Of a stretch of 64,000 nucleotides of DNA, positions 35,564 through 45,453 are shown piece after piece. Every line of letters starts with the position of its first letter. The stretch's first letter is position 1. Under the pieces are notes generated by a model. The model was not told the origin of the DNA and did no database searches. It was given only the letters and a program-made list of their open reading frames with translations. Both the position numbers and the translations under genes were made by a program. This DNA is from an uncultured bacterium (lineage in GTDB: Bacteria > Cyanobacteriota > Vampirovibrionia > Gastranaerophilales > Gastranaerophilaceae): NCBI GenBank assembly GCA_902776035.1, contig CACYOO010000005.1:1-64000 (forward strand), in the 5' to 3' direction.

Positions 35564-37705
35564 TTATGATTGTACTGCATCCGGATTAGGTGTTGAAGCC
35601 GCAGCGGCAGCAGCTTCAGCTTGAGCTCTTAATTCAGCTTCTGCACGTTTCTTAGCTTCAGCAAGTTCTCTTTCATAAGCTTCAGCATTTGCTCTGCCTT
35701 GAGCTATATTGTCTTTTAACTGTTGATATTTGCTTTTTGCCTTTGTTACTATCTCAGGTTCTTTTACATCAACTTTATCTTTTACAGATTGAGCACCATT
35801 TGAAACACGTTCAACAACCTGGTCTTTTTTAGCAACAACTTTCTCTTTCATTGATGAAACACTGCTGCTTACCCTTTCACCTGCTCTTTGCACTCCTTCA
35901 GGCATAGCTTCTTTTATTTTGTTACCATAATCGCTAACTTTTTGTTTAATTTTATCTGTTTGTGCAGTAATTTTGTCCTGAGTTTTTTGAGGTAAACCTG
36001 ATTTAAATGACTTAGCATAATATGCTGTTTCAATAGCAGAAGTAATAGCACCTGTTACATCACCATTACTAGCTTTTGTAACGGTTAATGTAGCATTAGA
36101 TACAGCACCTAAGGCATCACCTGCTGTACGTATTACTTTACCTGTTTTTTCAACAGCTCCGCCTACTTTTACGAGAGTACCTCCTGTTGAAGTCAATGTT
36201 GCACCTGTTCCTGTTGTAGCACCACCACCTGCTGTAGTAGTACCACCTGCACCTGTTATAGGTATACCAATACCAAATACGGCACATAATGGTGCTCCAA
36301 TTGCTGTTATACCTGCACCAATACCTGTTATAGTTGTACCTAGAACAGAAGTTGTTCCTCCTGTTACAGTTAATGTACCACCTGCAACTTTAACACCTGT
36401 TCCAACACCTGCAACTACTAAGCCGGTTGTATCAAGCTTTGCACCTAAATCAGCACCTGCTTGAGCATAACTTTCTATTTGTCCTAAAGTAGATTGATCT
36501 TGCTGACCTTGTGCTTGTACTTGTGCAGCTGCCTGATCTTGTTGTTCTGCTCCTTGTAGAGCTTGTTGCTGCATTTGCATAGCACCTGTATTTATTTGTT
36601 GTGCTGCTGTGTTTAATTGCTGCATAGCTGCTAAACTTTGAGTCGGATTCATAGCACCTGTAAATGATGGCATCATAGGCATAGTAGGCATCATTGGCAT
36701 CATTGGTGCCATCATCGGCATTTGCATATATGGAGTGAATGCAGTATTATATGTTGCTTGATTGCCTGAAGATGCTTGAGATGCTGTACTCTCCTGAACT
36801 CTATCTTCAGTTGTATGTACAGTTTGTTCTGCTGATGCAAGTTGCGTATCAGCTTGTGCAACTTGCTGTTGAACATTATTTTGCTCTTGAGTATTTGTTT
36901 CTATCATTGATTCTATAATATGTGTATTATCGTGTGGTGTAGTATCACCTGATTCAGCTCTTTCTTGTGCTTCTTCTTCCAATTGACCTGCTGTAGTTAA
37001 ACTGTATGCACTTCTTGTTCCTGCACCTGTTCCATCTGACATAGGATTTTCCTCAAATGGATTTTCTCCTGTTTCATTATTCATTGAATTTTCAAAAAAC
37101 GGATTTGTTGGAATATTATCAAACGAAACATCTTCTCCATTCTGTCCGATACCCTGATTTTGTACAGGTGATACACCTACAGGCATGCCTGTAGGATTTC
37201 CATCATCAGCTTTATCGTCTGAACCCTGATTAGCCAATTGTGCTAATGTCTGTTGTGCAATATTATCAATTTGGCTATCTATTTGACCTAGTTGAGAACT
37301 GTTACTTTCAATACTTGTATCAGTAGCTTGTTCTTGTTGTCCTATTTGTTGTCTTGAAGCATCCATAGCTTGTGTATCTTGTTGTGCTCCGGTACTGATT
37401 GAAGTTGCATCTGTTCTGCGTTGACTAACATCACCTTCTGTTGGTGCACCGTCTTTATCTCCTTCAGCACTATCAGCTTTGGATTCAGCATCAGCTTGTT
37501 CACCTTCAGCTTTAGTCCTATCATTATTTGCATCTGTTATTTTTCCGTCAGCATTTCTTACTTGACCTTGAGCATCTTTAATTTGACTTTCTGCATCAAA
37601 AATAGATTGCTCCTGACTATCACTCAATACACCTATACCCAATACTGAAGCATCACTAACTATTTTTCTGGCATTTATACTTTGTGGTATTTGTAAATTT
37701 GACAT
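35564..37705 (-). CDS. Large Gln/Ala/Thr/Gly-rich protein with SAYSL motif, related to the protein at 50769-53894
   Basis: The product is 713 residues, family not recognised, with no signal peptide. Order: a short N-terminal region; repeated DA-containing heptads (36-80: IKDAQGQVRNADGKITDAN); an Asn/Pro-rich acidic stretch; the phrase TRSAYSLTT (230-238); a Gln-rich coiled coil; a Met/Pro-rich patch (about 327-346); another Gln/Ala coil. Then come a long Gly/Thr/Val hydrophobic region (425-515), the unit KASNGDVTGAITSAIETAYYAKS (544-566), and a charged helical Ala-rich tail. The hydrophobic block between coiled coils recalls pore-forming or translocator proteins; that is only a resemblance. 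GAGGGT precedes the ATG. Confidence 0.8.
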   Translation of the reverse strand: MSNLQIPQSINARKIVSDASVLGIGVLSDSQEQSIFDAESQIKDAQGQVRNADGKITDANNDRTKAEGEQADAESKADSAEGDKDGAPTEGDVSQRRTDATSISTGAQQDTQAMDASRQQIGQQEQATDTSIESNSSQLGQIDSQIDNIAQQTLAQLANQGSDDKADDGNPTGMPVGVSPVQNQGIGQNGEDVSFDNIPTNPFFENSMNNETGENPFEENPMSDGTGAGTRSAYSLTTAGQLEEEAQERAESGDTTPHDNTHIIESMIETNTQEQNNVQQQVAQADTQLASAEQTVHTTEDRVQESTASQASSGNQATYNTAFTPYMQMPMMAPMMPMMPTMPMMPSFTGAMNPTQSLAAMQQLNTAAQQINTGAMQMQQQALQGAEQQDQAAAQVQAQGQQDQSTLGQIESYAQAGADLGAKLDTTGLVVAGVGTGVKVAGGTLTVTGGTTSVLGTTITGIGAGITAIGAPLCAVFGIGIPITGAGGTTTAGGGATTGTGATLTSTGGTLVKVGGAVEKTGKVIRTAGDALGAVSNATLTVTKASNGDVTGAITSAIETAYYAKSFKSGLPQKTQDKITAQTDKIKQKVSDYGNKIKEAMPEGVQRAGERVSSSVSSMKEKVVAKKDQVVERVSNGAQSVKDKVDVKEPEIVTKAKSKYQQLKDNIAQGRANAEAYERELAEAKKRAEAELRAQAEAAAAAASTPNPDAVQS

Positions 37706-37809
37706 AAGCTACCCTCATATTTATAAGTTTCATATAATATTTCGTCATAATATAATTAAAACTTTAGTTTTAATATATTTTTATGTACATAAAACTTAAC
37801 ATAATCTTG

Positions 37810-38856
37810 TTACTTTTTTAAAGTTAACAAAATATCAGGAGATAGATTTTCTATACTTTCTATTTCAAAATTAAATGATTTATTTATATCATTTATTGAA
37901 TTACCTTCAAAAGCACTTTTACCATTATTATCTCCTAATATTTTAGGAGCTTGAAACATATATATTTTATCAATCAAACCTAGTTTCAAAAGTTCTCCGT
38001 TTAATGTTCCGCCTGCTTCTACAAATACTGACATTATATTCATTCTATATAATTTTTCAAATAAATATAATAAATCTAATTTCCCTGATTTTTCAGGACA
38101 ATATACAAAAGTTACATTTTTAGGACATTTTGGATAATCACTTTTAGATGTTACAACAAATATATTTCCTGTCTTAAAATACTGCATTGAAAAATCACAT
38201 TTTAAGGTTCTATCGATAAGGATTTTTGTTTTACAATCAAATTTTGGATTATCAGCTAAAACTGTTGATGATGTAGTTAAAACAGCATCATAGTATTTTC
38301 TTAACAATTTTCCTTTATCTCTGGCTTTACTTGATGTTATCCACATAGAAGAACCGTTAGATGTTGATATTTTTCCATCAAGTGTAACCGCAGTTTTTAC
38401 GGCAATAAAAACTGTTTTATTCACCATATTTTTGATAAAAACTTCATTAAGAGATTTTGCCTCTTTTTCTAAAACATGTTCTACAACTTCAATACCTGCA
38501 TTTTTAAGTTTTTTTATTCCATTTCCTGCAACAATAGGGTTAACATCCTGCATTGCAATTATTACTCGCTTTAGTTTTCTTTCAATAATCAAATCAACAC
38601 AAGGTGGAGTTTTTCCAAAATGAGAACACGGTTCAAGATTAACAATAAGCGTTCCGCCATTTTCTTCACCATTTTTTAATTTTAAAAGTGCCTCTCTTTC
38701 TGCATGGTTTTCACCGTATTTATGGTGATAACCTTTTGATATGATATTATTATCTTTATCAAGTACAATACACCCTACAAGTGGGTTAGGCGAAACAAAT
38801 CCACGTCCTTTTTCTGCTAATCTAAAGCATTTTTGCATATATTTATCATAAATCAT
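37810..38856 (-). CDS. ribD: Bifunctional riboflavin biosynthesis deaminase/reductase
   Basis: The 348-residue protein has an N-terminal deaminase domain with zinc ligands in HAEREAL and EPCSHFGKTPPC. A C-terminal reductase domain (from about 145) has AVKTAVTLDGKISTSNGSSMWI and the later FVEAGGTLNGELLK. Together they catalyse two successive steps, deamination of the pyrimidine ring and reduction of the ribose side chain, in riboflavin synthesis. Length is normal. No other rib gene and no FMN riboswitch is seen nearby. It is divergent from the UPF0173 gene with only about 50 bp between. Confidence 0.96.
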   Translation of the reverse strand: MIYDKYMQKCFRLAEKGRGFVSPNPLVGCIVLDKDNNIISKGYHHKYGENHAEREALLKLKNGEENGGTLIVNLEPCSHFGKTPPCVDLIIERKLKRVIIAMQDVNPIVAGNGIKKLKNAGIEVVEHVLEKEAKSLNEVFIKNMVNKTVFIAVKTAVTLDGKISTSNGSSMWITSSKARDKGKLLRKYYDAVLTTSSTVLADNPKFDCKTKILIDRTLKCDFSMQYFKTGNIFVVTSKSDYPKCPKNVTFVYCPEKSGKLDLLYLFEKLYRMNIMSVFVEAGGTLNGELLKLGLIDKIYMFQAPKILGDNNGKSAFEGNSINDINKSFNFEIESIENLSPDILLTLKK

Positions 38857-38907
38857 AATTGTATTTTATTATAAACCGTGATAAATTTAAATAAACAGGA
38901 GATAATA

Positions 38908-39588
38908 ATGGCATTTGATTTAAAATATATAGGACATAGCGGATTTGAAATAGATTTTCCGGATGAAAGAAAAAGTATACTCATAGATCCATATCTGGAA
39001 ATTAATAAAGCATATAACTATACAAATCTTGATATTACAGATATTTTTCTAACACATGGACATAATGACCATATTGGCAGTGCTATTGAAATATCCTATG
39101 AAAAGCAATCAGTAATTACAGCGGTATTTGAACTTGCAAATTATTGTTACCAAAGAGGTGCAGATACAAAAGGGATTAATTTAGGTTCTTGGATTGATTA
39201 TCCTTGGGGACGAGCAATATATGTTCCTGCACTGCATTCTAATTCATCTCCTAACGGATTTTATGCAGGTATATCTGCAGGAATTGTTTTTGATATAAGA
39301 GGAATAAAACTATACCATGCCGGTGATACAAGTTTATTTAGCGATATGAAACTTATAAAAGAATTATACAAACCTGATATTGTAATACTTCCTATAGGCG
39401 GAACTTTTACAATGGATATTGAACACGCTGCTATAGCTGCAGAATGGCTTCAAGGTACAATTACTATTCCTATGCATTACAACACATTTGATGAAATAAG
39501 AGTTGATGCAGAAAGATTTAGAATGTTATTGGAAACAAAAGGGTTAAATTGTCAAATTATGAGATATAATGATGTACTGCCTTTTTAA
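38908..39588 (+). CDS. UPF0173 metal-dependent hydrolase (metallo-beta-lactamase fold)
   Basis: The product is 226 residues. The metallo-beta-lactamase metal motif THGHNDHIG is clear, with GHSGFEI near the N-terminus, LYHAGDTSLFSDM in the middle and IPMHYNTFD near the end, which together are the UPF0173/YtkL pattern. Substrate unknown. The ATG at 38908 follows AGGAG; a GTG start 30 bp upstream is less likely because the family begins close to the metal-fold strand. Confidence 0.93.
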   Translation: MAFDLKYIGHSGFEIDFPDERKSILIDPYLEINKAYNYTNLDITDIFLTHGHNDHIGSAIEISYEKQSVITAVFELANYCYQRGADTKGINLGSWIDYPWGRAIYVPALHSNSSPNGFYAGISAGIVFDIRGIKLYHAGDTSLFSDMKLIKELYKPDIVILPIGGTFTMDIEHAAIAAEWLQGTITIPMHYNTFDEIRVDAERFRMLLETKGLNCQIMRYNDVLPF

Positions 39589-39595
39589 ACTTTTA

Positions 39596-40252
39596 TTATT
39601 GATTTAATTTATCTAAATCCAAAAGTATTTTTGATGTACTTACAATCAATTTAATACTCCAAATAAGAATTAAAAGACCTCCAACAACTCCCATTAAAGA
39701 ATCAAGAAAATATAACCCAAAGTATTTACCTGCAACTAAAGCTATAATAGCAAGTATTGAGGTTAATGCATCTGTTAATATATGAATATAAGCAGCTTTA
39801 AAATTGTAATCATGTTCATCGTGATGACCATGTTCCATAATAAAAGCACATACAGCATTAACTGCTAAACCAATAATAGCAACTAATATTGCATCATTAA
39901 AAGAAATATTCAAAGGATGAATAAATCTTAAAAATGATTCAACTAAAATCCATAAAGCAGTAAATAAAAGAAATAACGAGCTAGTATAGCCGGCAAAAGA
40001 GGATATTTTTTCTGAAATTAAATCACAATTGGGACAGTTTTGAATTTTACATATAAAAAAATATGCACAAAAAGCAATAGTCAATGCAAATGCATGCGTT
40101 CCCATGTGCCAACCGTCAGCAAACAAAGCCATAGAATGACTTATGTAACCGCATACAATTTCAGCAACCATTGTTAAAACAGTTAAAATAATTACTATAA
40201 GAGTTTTTCTTTGATTTTCATTATTAATATTATCGTTATGATGATGTGCCAT
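39596..40252 (-). CDS. Cation diffusion facilitator lacking the C-terminal cytosolic domain (DmeF-like)
   Basis: This is a 218-residue membrane protein with a His-rich N-terminus (MAHHHND) and six helices. The metal site in helix 2 (ALFADGWHMGTHAFAL, HxxxD/H type) and its partner in helix 5 (YIHILTDALTS) are intact. The pattern is closest to Co/Ni exporters of the DmeF type. It ends at ISTSKILLDLDKLNQ, exactly where other family members continue into a 80-100 residue dimerisation domain. No remnant of that domain is readable after the stop. Confidence 0.9.
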   Translation of the reverse strand: MAHHHNDNINNENQRKTLIVIILTVLTMVAEIVCGYISHSMALFADGWHMGTHAFALTIAFCAYFFICKIQNCPNCDLISEKISSFAGYTSSLFLLFTALWILVESFLRFIHPLNISFNDAILVAIIGLAVNAVCAFIMEHGHHDEHDYNFKAAYIHILTDALTSILAIIALVAGKYFGLYFLDSLMGVVGGLLILIWSIKLIVSTSKILLDLDKLNQ

Positions 40253-40347
40253 AAATTCTATTTTTTACCTATATATTTAGTTTTATACCTTATTATACTC
40301 TATTTTTTGATAAACGCAATAAGATTTAATTATGATATTTTTTGATA

Positions 40348-40353
40348 TATAAT
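40348..40353 (+). promoter_or_regulatory. Consensus -10 box (TATAAT) almost abutting dxr
   Basis: TATAAT ends 9 bp before the dxr ATG, so the transcript would have a leader of only two or three bases. No ribosome binding site is present. Confidence 0.45.
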
Positions 40354-40362
40354 ATATGTATT

Positions 40363-41499
40363 ATGAATAAGAAAAAAATAAGTATAATTGGTTCAACCGG
40401 TTCAATAGGAACTCAGACATTAGAAGTAATTGAAAAATTAAAAGATAAATTTGAAATAATTTCACTTGCAGGCGGTTCAAATGTAGAATTATTAAATAAG
40501 CAAATTGAAAAATTTCATCCTAAATATGTCAGCTTAGCAAATAAGGATGAAAGATTACAGCCACAAGGTGCAAAAGTTTTATATGGAAAAGACGGATTAG
40601 ATGAAATTTGTTCAAACAAGGAAAATGATATAATAGTAGTTGCCGTATCCGGCAGAGTGGGCTTAGAACCAACGTTAAAAGCAATAGATGCCGGAATTGA
40701 TATTGCACTTGCAAATAAAGAAACTCTTGTTATGGCAGGTGATATTGTTATGAAACGAGCAAGAGAAAAAAAAGTAAAAATTTTACCTGTTGATAGTGAA
40801 CACTCTGCTATTTTTCAATGTATAAACGGGCATGATGATAAAGTAGAACGGCTTATAATTACAGCATCAGGCGGACCTTTTTTACATAAAACAATTGATG
40901 ATATAAAACAGGCAACTGTAGAAGAAGCATTACATCATCCACGCTGGAATATGGGTAAAAAAATTACTGTTGACAGTGCAACTCTTATGAACAAAGGTTT
41001 AGAAGTAATTGAGGCACATCATTTATTTTCAATGGATTATGAGAATATTAATGTTGTTGTTCATCCGCAAAGTTACTTACATTCAGCGGTAGAATTTAAA
41101 GATGGTAGTATAATCGGTCAAATTGGAGTACCAAGTATGCACATACCTATTCAATATGCAATTTGTTACCCTGAAAGACCTCATGGTATAAAAACCAGAA
41201 GTTTTAATTTTGTTGAAGCAGCAAAATTTGAATTTCTTGAACCGGATTTTGTTAAATTTCCATTGTTAAATTTAGCATTTAATGCGGGTAAGACAGGTGG
41301 AACTGCACCTGTTTGTATGAATGCCGCAAATGAAGAAGCCGTATATGCGTTTTTAAACGGAAAAATAAGACTATACGATATTTATACTACTGTTGAAAAA
41401 ATTTATAATCAACATAATATCATTAAATCTCCAAATATTGACGAGATATTTGCTCTGGATGAAGAAATTCGTATAAAAACTCGTGAACTCTTTAGCTAG
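40363..41499 (+). CDS. dxr: 1-deoxy-D-xylulose 5-phosphate reductoisomerase
   Basis: The 378-residue NADPH enzyme produces methylerythritol 4-phosphate, the committed step of the non-mevalonate isoprenoid pathway. Motifs include the Rossmann loop IIGSTGSIGTQTLEVI and LANKETLVMAGDI. The metal-site segment ILPVDSEHSAIFQCI, the flexible loop ITASGGPF, HPRWNMGKKITVDSATLMNKGLE and the C-terminal NAANEEAVYAFL are also present. The ATG at 40363 is used; an upstream in-frame TTG would overlap the -10 box. Also called ispC. Confidence 0.97.
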   Translation: MNKKKISIIGSTGSIGTQTLEVIEKLKDKFEIISLAGGSNVELLNKQIEKFHPKYVSLANKDERLQPQGAKVLYGKDGLDEICSNKENDIIVVAVSGRVGLEPTLKAIDAGIDIALANKETLVMAGDIVMKRAREKKVKILPVDSEHSAIFQCINGHDDKVERLIITASGGPFLHKTIDDIKQATVEEALHHPRWNMGKKITVDSATLMNKGLEVIEAHHLFSMDYENINVVVHPQSYLHSAVEFKDGSIIGQIGVPSMHIPIQYAICYPERPHGIKTRSFNFVEAAKFEFLEPDFVKFPLLNLAFNAGKTGGTAPVCMNAANEEAVYAFLNGKIRLYDIYTTVEKIYNQHNIIKSPNIDEIFALDEEIRIKTRELFS

Positions 41500-41637
41500 A
41501 GTATTTTTACACTATTTGTCAATGACGAATACTTTTTACTTTTTTTGTCCGTACTTCATACAAGAATGACGAAATGCTGTCATTACTGTACATGTCTAAT
41601 AATTAATTACCCTCAATTATTTTATTGTTATCAAAAT
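41500..41637. other. Intergenic hairpins between convergent dxr and PHP genes
   Basis: AGTATT near 41499 can pair with AATACT near 41528, followed by a T-rich run, a plausible weak dxr terminator. A second stem, AATGAC (41555-41560) with GTCATT (41569-41574), follows. TGACGAA occurs in both, so the region may be a duplicated hairpin element. Confidence 0.35.
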
Positions 41638-42435
41638 CTAATTATCAAATACACACAAATCGTGTCGTTTAGGAGTCATTTTATCAAAAGTGTAAAAATA
41701 CTTATATCCATGTTCTATAAGTATTTTTTGTACATCTTTTATTTTTGCTCCAAAATGTGTTATATCGTGAGAGTCAGAACCAATTGTTATTATTTCTCCA
41801 CCAAGTTCTTTATACAAATCAATTATATCCAAGGATGGAGTTAAATCAGGTATATTATATCTATAGCAGGAAGTATTTACTTCAATACCTTTTCCATCTT
41901 TTATTACCTGTTTAAGTATTTTAGTAATGATAGGTTTTGTTTTTTCAAGAGAATAATATGTTTTATCATAACGTCTTATTAAATCCAAATGACCAAGAAC
42001 AGAATAATCTTTATATACAGATATAATGTTATAAATTTCATTATAATATCTTTCATTAAACTCTTTTTGAGTTTTACCTTTTTGAAATTCTCCGTTATAT
42101 AATTGTAAATCGTCAATTGAATGGCAAGAAAGTATTATAAAATCAAAGGGATATAGATTATATATCTTTTTAAATTTTTCAATTATATGAATTTGCATAC
42201 CAAATTCCATACCAATTTTAATATTTATTTTATTTTTAAATTTTTCTTTTAGAGTTTTTATATCCTCAAAATATTTATCAAAATTTATACTGTTAAATCT
42301 TGGCTCATCAAAATCGTAATGATCCGTATAACATATTTCATCAAAACCAAGTTCTAAAGCTTTTTCAACATATTTATCCACATCAACATTAGAATCAGGA
42401 CTGTATTTGGAATGTAAATGATAATCAGCAAGCAT
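41638..42435 (-). CDS. PHP-domain phosphatase, histidinol-phosphatase (HisK) type
   Basis: The product is 265 residues. PHP-domain metal motifs are present: DYHLHSKYSPDS at the N-terminus, CYTDHYDFDEP, GMEFGMQ, ILSCHSID, LGHLDLIRRYD, EVNTSCYR and the final GSDSHD. The order and spacing match HisK-type histidinol-phosphate phosphatases, which complete a late step in histidine synthesis. Related PHP proteins have other phosphoester substrates, so the exact reaction is not certain. No his genes are nearby. Confidence 0.88.
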   Translation of the reverse strand: MLADYHLHSKYSPDSNVDVDKYVEKALELGFDEICYTDHYDFDEPRFNSINFDKYFEDIKTLKEKFKNKINIKIGMEFGMQIHIIEKFKKIYNLYPFDFIILSCHSIDDLQLYNGEFQKGKTQKEFNERYYNEIYNIISVYKDYSVLGHLDLIRRYDKTYYSLEKTKPIITKILKQVIKDGKGIEVNTSCYRYNIPDLTPSLDIIDLYKELGGEIITIGSDSHDITHFGAKIKDVQKILIEHGYKYFYTFDKMTPKRHDLCVFDN

Positions 42436-42535
42436 TTTATAACCTCAATATAATTTTATAATAAAAAAGATAAAAAAATAGTTTTATTTTTAGATATATT
42501 TGATTATAATATTTTAAAAAGATAAATTAATTAAG

Positions 42536-43414
42536 ATGAAAATTATTAAACACAATAAAAACGCATTAAAAAATAAAGCTGCATTAACTTCAATAATTTC
42601 AAATACAATTTTGATAATATTAAAAATAATAGCAGGTATAATATCAGGAAGTATAAGTATAATATCAGAAGCAATACATTCTTGTACGGATTTACTTGCA
42701 TCATTTATTGCTTTTTACGCAGTAAAACAATCCTCAAAACCTGCGGATGAAGAACATCCGTTTGGACATGGAAAATATGAATATATAGCAAGCTTTTTAG
42801 AAAGTTTGCTTATAATAGTTGCAGGAATTTTAATAGCAAAACATGCCATTGTAAAACTTTATTTACATACAAATACCAATATTAATTCGGACATTGGTTT
42901 AATAGTAATGATTATTTCAATATTAGTCAATTACTTTGTAAGCAGATATATGTATAAAATTGCTAAATTAACAAATTCACCGGCAATTCTGGCTGACAGC
43001 AGTCATTTAGACGCAGATATTTTTTCATCAATAGCGGTTATATTTGGTCTTATAATGATAAAAGTAACTCACAATGCAGTTTTTGATTTTGTTATTGCAG
43101 TTATTGTTTCCATTTTAATCATTTTAAAAGGTATTTCTATTTTTAAAACAGCCCAAGAAAATCTTTTAGATAGTGCTTTAGAAAAAAATCAAGTTGAAAA
43201 AATAAAAAAAATAATAGAGAAATTTCCACAAGTTTCTATTAAAACACTAAAGACAAGAAAAAACGGTATATACAAAGATATTATACTAATATTACTTATT
43301 GATGGAAATATGTCTGTAAATCAGGCACATTGCATTTGTGATAATATTGAAAAATTAATTGATAAAAAATTAAAAAATACCGATATATCAATTCACATGG
43401 AACCTAATAGTTAA
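42536..43414 (+). CDS. Cation diffusion facilitator family transporter (FieF-like), full length
   Basis: The product is 292 residues with six membrane helices and a complete C-terminal cytosolic domain (about 205-292). The metal site of helix 2 (SIISEAIHSCTDLLASF) and of helix 5 (LADSSHLDADIFSS) is visible, with the signature HPFGHGKYEYIASFLESLLI. It exports divalent metals such as Zn, Fe or Mn; the specificity cannot be read. It is the intact counterpart to the truncated family member 2.3 kb upstream. Confidence 0.94.
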   Translation: MKIIKHNKNALKNKAALTSIISNTILIILKIIAGIISGSISIISEAIHSCTDLLASFIAFYAVKQSSKPADEEHPFGHGKYEYIASFLESLLIIVAGILIAKHAIVKLYLHTNTNINSDIGLIVMIISILVNYFVSRYMYKIAKLTNSPAILADSSHLDADIFSSIAVIFGLIMIKVTHNAVFDFVIAVIVSILIILKGISIFKTAQENLLDSALEKNQVEKIKKIIEKFPQVSIKTLKTRKNGIYKDIILILLIDGNMSVNQAHCICDNIEKLIDKKLKNTDISIHMEPNS

Positions 43415-44890
43415 TTAATGCTCCAAATAAAGTAATAAAGAATTTTTAACTTTTAATTCATATAAAACTTTATTTTCTTTTTGTATTTTCCATTTTTCCA
43501 AATATTTTATTACAGGAGTATTGCTGTTATCATAAGAGTAATAAAACCAATATTTGCCTTTTGGCAACTTATTGAGTTGATTAATATAATTTGTTTCATC
43601 GTTAATTTTAGGAATACCAATAGAAAGTATTTTTTTAGGGTTAAATTCATTTAAATATGCATAAAAGTAAAAATCCGAATCGGATGAACTATTTATTGCA
43701 ACATAATCTGCGAGATTATATTTTTCTTTTAATACTTCCATTAATTTTCTTGAATCATTATTTTGAATGGATGGAAGATTTAATAATGTTTTTATGCTAT
43801 TAGGTGTAAAATAGTAGCCAAAGCTCAATATCATAAGGCATATTGATATTAATTTTAAAAATAAATTTTTATTCTGAAATTTTATATCAATAAATAAAAG
43901 CATAGTTATAGTTGAAAAAGGGATCAAATACAAAGCCAAGCGTTGATATACAGGATAAATATGCAAAATTGATGAAAATATTATAAGTAATAATAGAAAT
44001 GTCAGTAAAAAGTATTCTTTTTTATTGATATTTTTAAATAAATAATATATTCCTAAAAATAAAAGAATAATTTGAAAAAGTATTAGTTTATTAGGATAAA
44101 AAAAGTATGAAAAATTATTTTTTAGAAAAATCATTAAATGTTTAAAATTAAAATCTATATATCCGTTATTCCAAATTATAAAAGATGATAGTATTTCCTT
44201 TTGAGGAAACAGGACAAATATCATATAACAAATAAATGCAATAAAAGGAATAAAGAAAAATAACAACGCTTGCATGTAGTTTTTATTTTTTAATAGCTCA
44301 TAAATAAAATATGATGTAATTATAAAAAATGTCGGTATCGAAATAAAAGGGAATATTGAAAATAAAACACTATATAAAATAGCTTTTATATAGGTTAAAT
44401 CTTTTAAATTAATCTTATTTACTAAAATAAATAAGAACAAACAAAAAAATACATCTGTAGAATACTGTTTAAATTCCTGACTGTAATAAATAACATAAAA
44501 ATTAAGTGCAAAAAGTAAGTTTGAAAATAAAATAACAAATTTGTTTTTTATAAACATTTTTGTAAATACATAAAACGTAAATACTGATAAAATTCCGCAA
44601 ATAAAAGGAAATAATCTAAGTGAAAATTCGCTTACCCCAAATATGTTTGTCATAAATTTTGATATTATCATAAATAATGGAGGAGCCGACTGACTGTGCA
44701 ATAACGATGTAAAGTAGTCAAATGTATTTTTATAAATTATACTTAATGCAAGAGAGCATTCATCATGCCATAAGGGACGTAAGGATAAAAATGCATTACA
44801 TCTTAAAAATATAGCTAAGAAAAAAATAACGAATAATGCAAAAAAGTATAAATATTCTTTTTTATGAAATATATTATAAAATACCTTCAT
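43415..44890 (-). CDS. GT39-like membrane glycosyltransferase, second copy
   Basis: The product is 491 residues with about ten to eleven membrane helices. The first loop reads RPLWHDECSLALSI, with the Asp-Glu pair of the PMT/ArnT fold, and SQSAPPLFMIISKFMTNIFG is the next conserved loop. It should transfer a sugar from a lipid carrier to an extracytoplasmic acceptor. It overlaps the end of rfbC by 17 bp, which links it to deoxysugar metabolism. It is diverged from the copy at 32958-34685. Confidence 0.87.
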   Translation of the reverse strand: MKVFYNIFHKKEYLYFFALFVIFFLAIFLRCNAFLSLRPLWHDECSLALSIIYKNTFDYFTSLLHSQSAPPLFMIISKFMTNIFGVSEFSLRLFPFICGILSVFTFYVFTKMFIKNKFVILFSNLLFALNFYVIYYSQEFKQYSTDVFFCLFLFILVNKINLKDLTYIKAILYSVLFSIFPFISIPTFFIITSYFIYELLKNKNYMQALLFFFIPFIAFICYMIFVLFPQKEILSSFIIWNNGYIDFNFKHLMIFLKNNFSYFFYPNKLILFQIILLFLGIYYLFKNINKKEYFLLTFLLLLIIFSSILHIYPVYQRLALYLIPFSTITMLLFIDIKFQNKNLFLKLISICLMILSFGYYFTPNSIKTLLNLPSIQNNDSRKLMEVLKEKYNLADYVAINSSSDSDFYFYAYLNEFNPKKILSIGIPKINDETNYINQLNKLPKGKYWFYYSYDNSNTPVIKYLEKWKIQKENKVLYELKVKNSLLLYLEH

Positions 44891-45431
44891 TAATTAATTC
44901 TTTCAAAGTTTTTTGGTTTTTATCTTTATCGGAAAGAATAGGTTCAAAATCTATTCCCCAATCAATATTCAAATCTTTATCATTCCATAATATACCGCAA
45001 TCAGCTTGTAGGTTATATTCTTTTGATGTTTTATATAATAATTCTACTTCATCAGATAGTGAAACAAAACCATGAGCAAAACCTGACGGTATAAACAGTA
45101 TATTTTTATTTTCTTCGGATAATTCAACTTTTACGTACTTTTTAAACGTAGTTGATTTTGGTCTTATATCAACAGCAACATCATAAATTTTTCCTTTTAC
45201 GCATCTTACAAGTTTTGCCTGCTCAAAAGGAGAATGTTGGAAATGTAGTCCTCTAAGTACATTTTTCCCCGATTTTGAATGATTATCCTGAACAAAATCA
45301 ATTTCTATATTATTTGCTACAAATACGGATTTTTTATATGTTTCCATAAAGAAACCTCTTTCATCCATAAAAACTTTGGGCTTTATTAATATAACATCTT
45401 TTATATTTTGTTTTTCAAATTCAAATGTCAT
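44874..45431 (-). CDS. rfbC: dTDP-4-dehydrorhamnose 3,5-epimerase
   Basis: The 185-residue cupin-fold enzyme of dTDP-L-rhamnose synthesis has DERGFFMETYKK, the catalytic histidine in VLRGLHFQHSPFEQAKLVRCVKGKIYDVAVDIR, and FIPSGFAHGFVSLSDEVELLYKTS with the catalytic Tyr. The ATG at 45431 has AAAGGA 9 nt upstream; in-frame codons further up overlap mtaB. rfbA, rfbB and rfbD are not in this window. The overlap with the GT39-like gene suggests rhamnose or a related sugar is used on the cell surface. Confidence 0.94.
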   Translation of the reverse strand: MTFEFEKQNIKDVILIKPKVFMDERGFFMETYKKSVFVANNIEIDFVQDNHSKSGKNVLRGLHFQHSPFEQAKLVRCVKGKIYDVAVDIRPKSTTFKKYVKVELSEENKNILFIPSGFAHGFVSLSDEVELLYKTSKEYNLQADCGILWNDKDLNIDWGIDFEPILSDKDKNQKTLKELINEGIL

Positions 45432-45453
45432 TTTATAATATCCTTTAATTAAA

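Noticed and set aside
41545-41844. 99-codon + strand frame rich in Tyr and Cys
   Set aside because: It overlaps the convincing PHP-domain gene on the other strand, lacks a ribosome binding site and has shadow-like composition.
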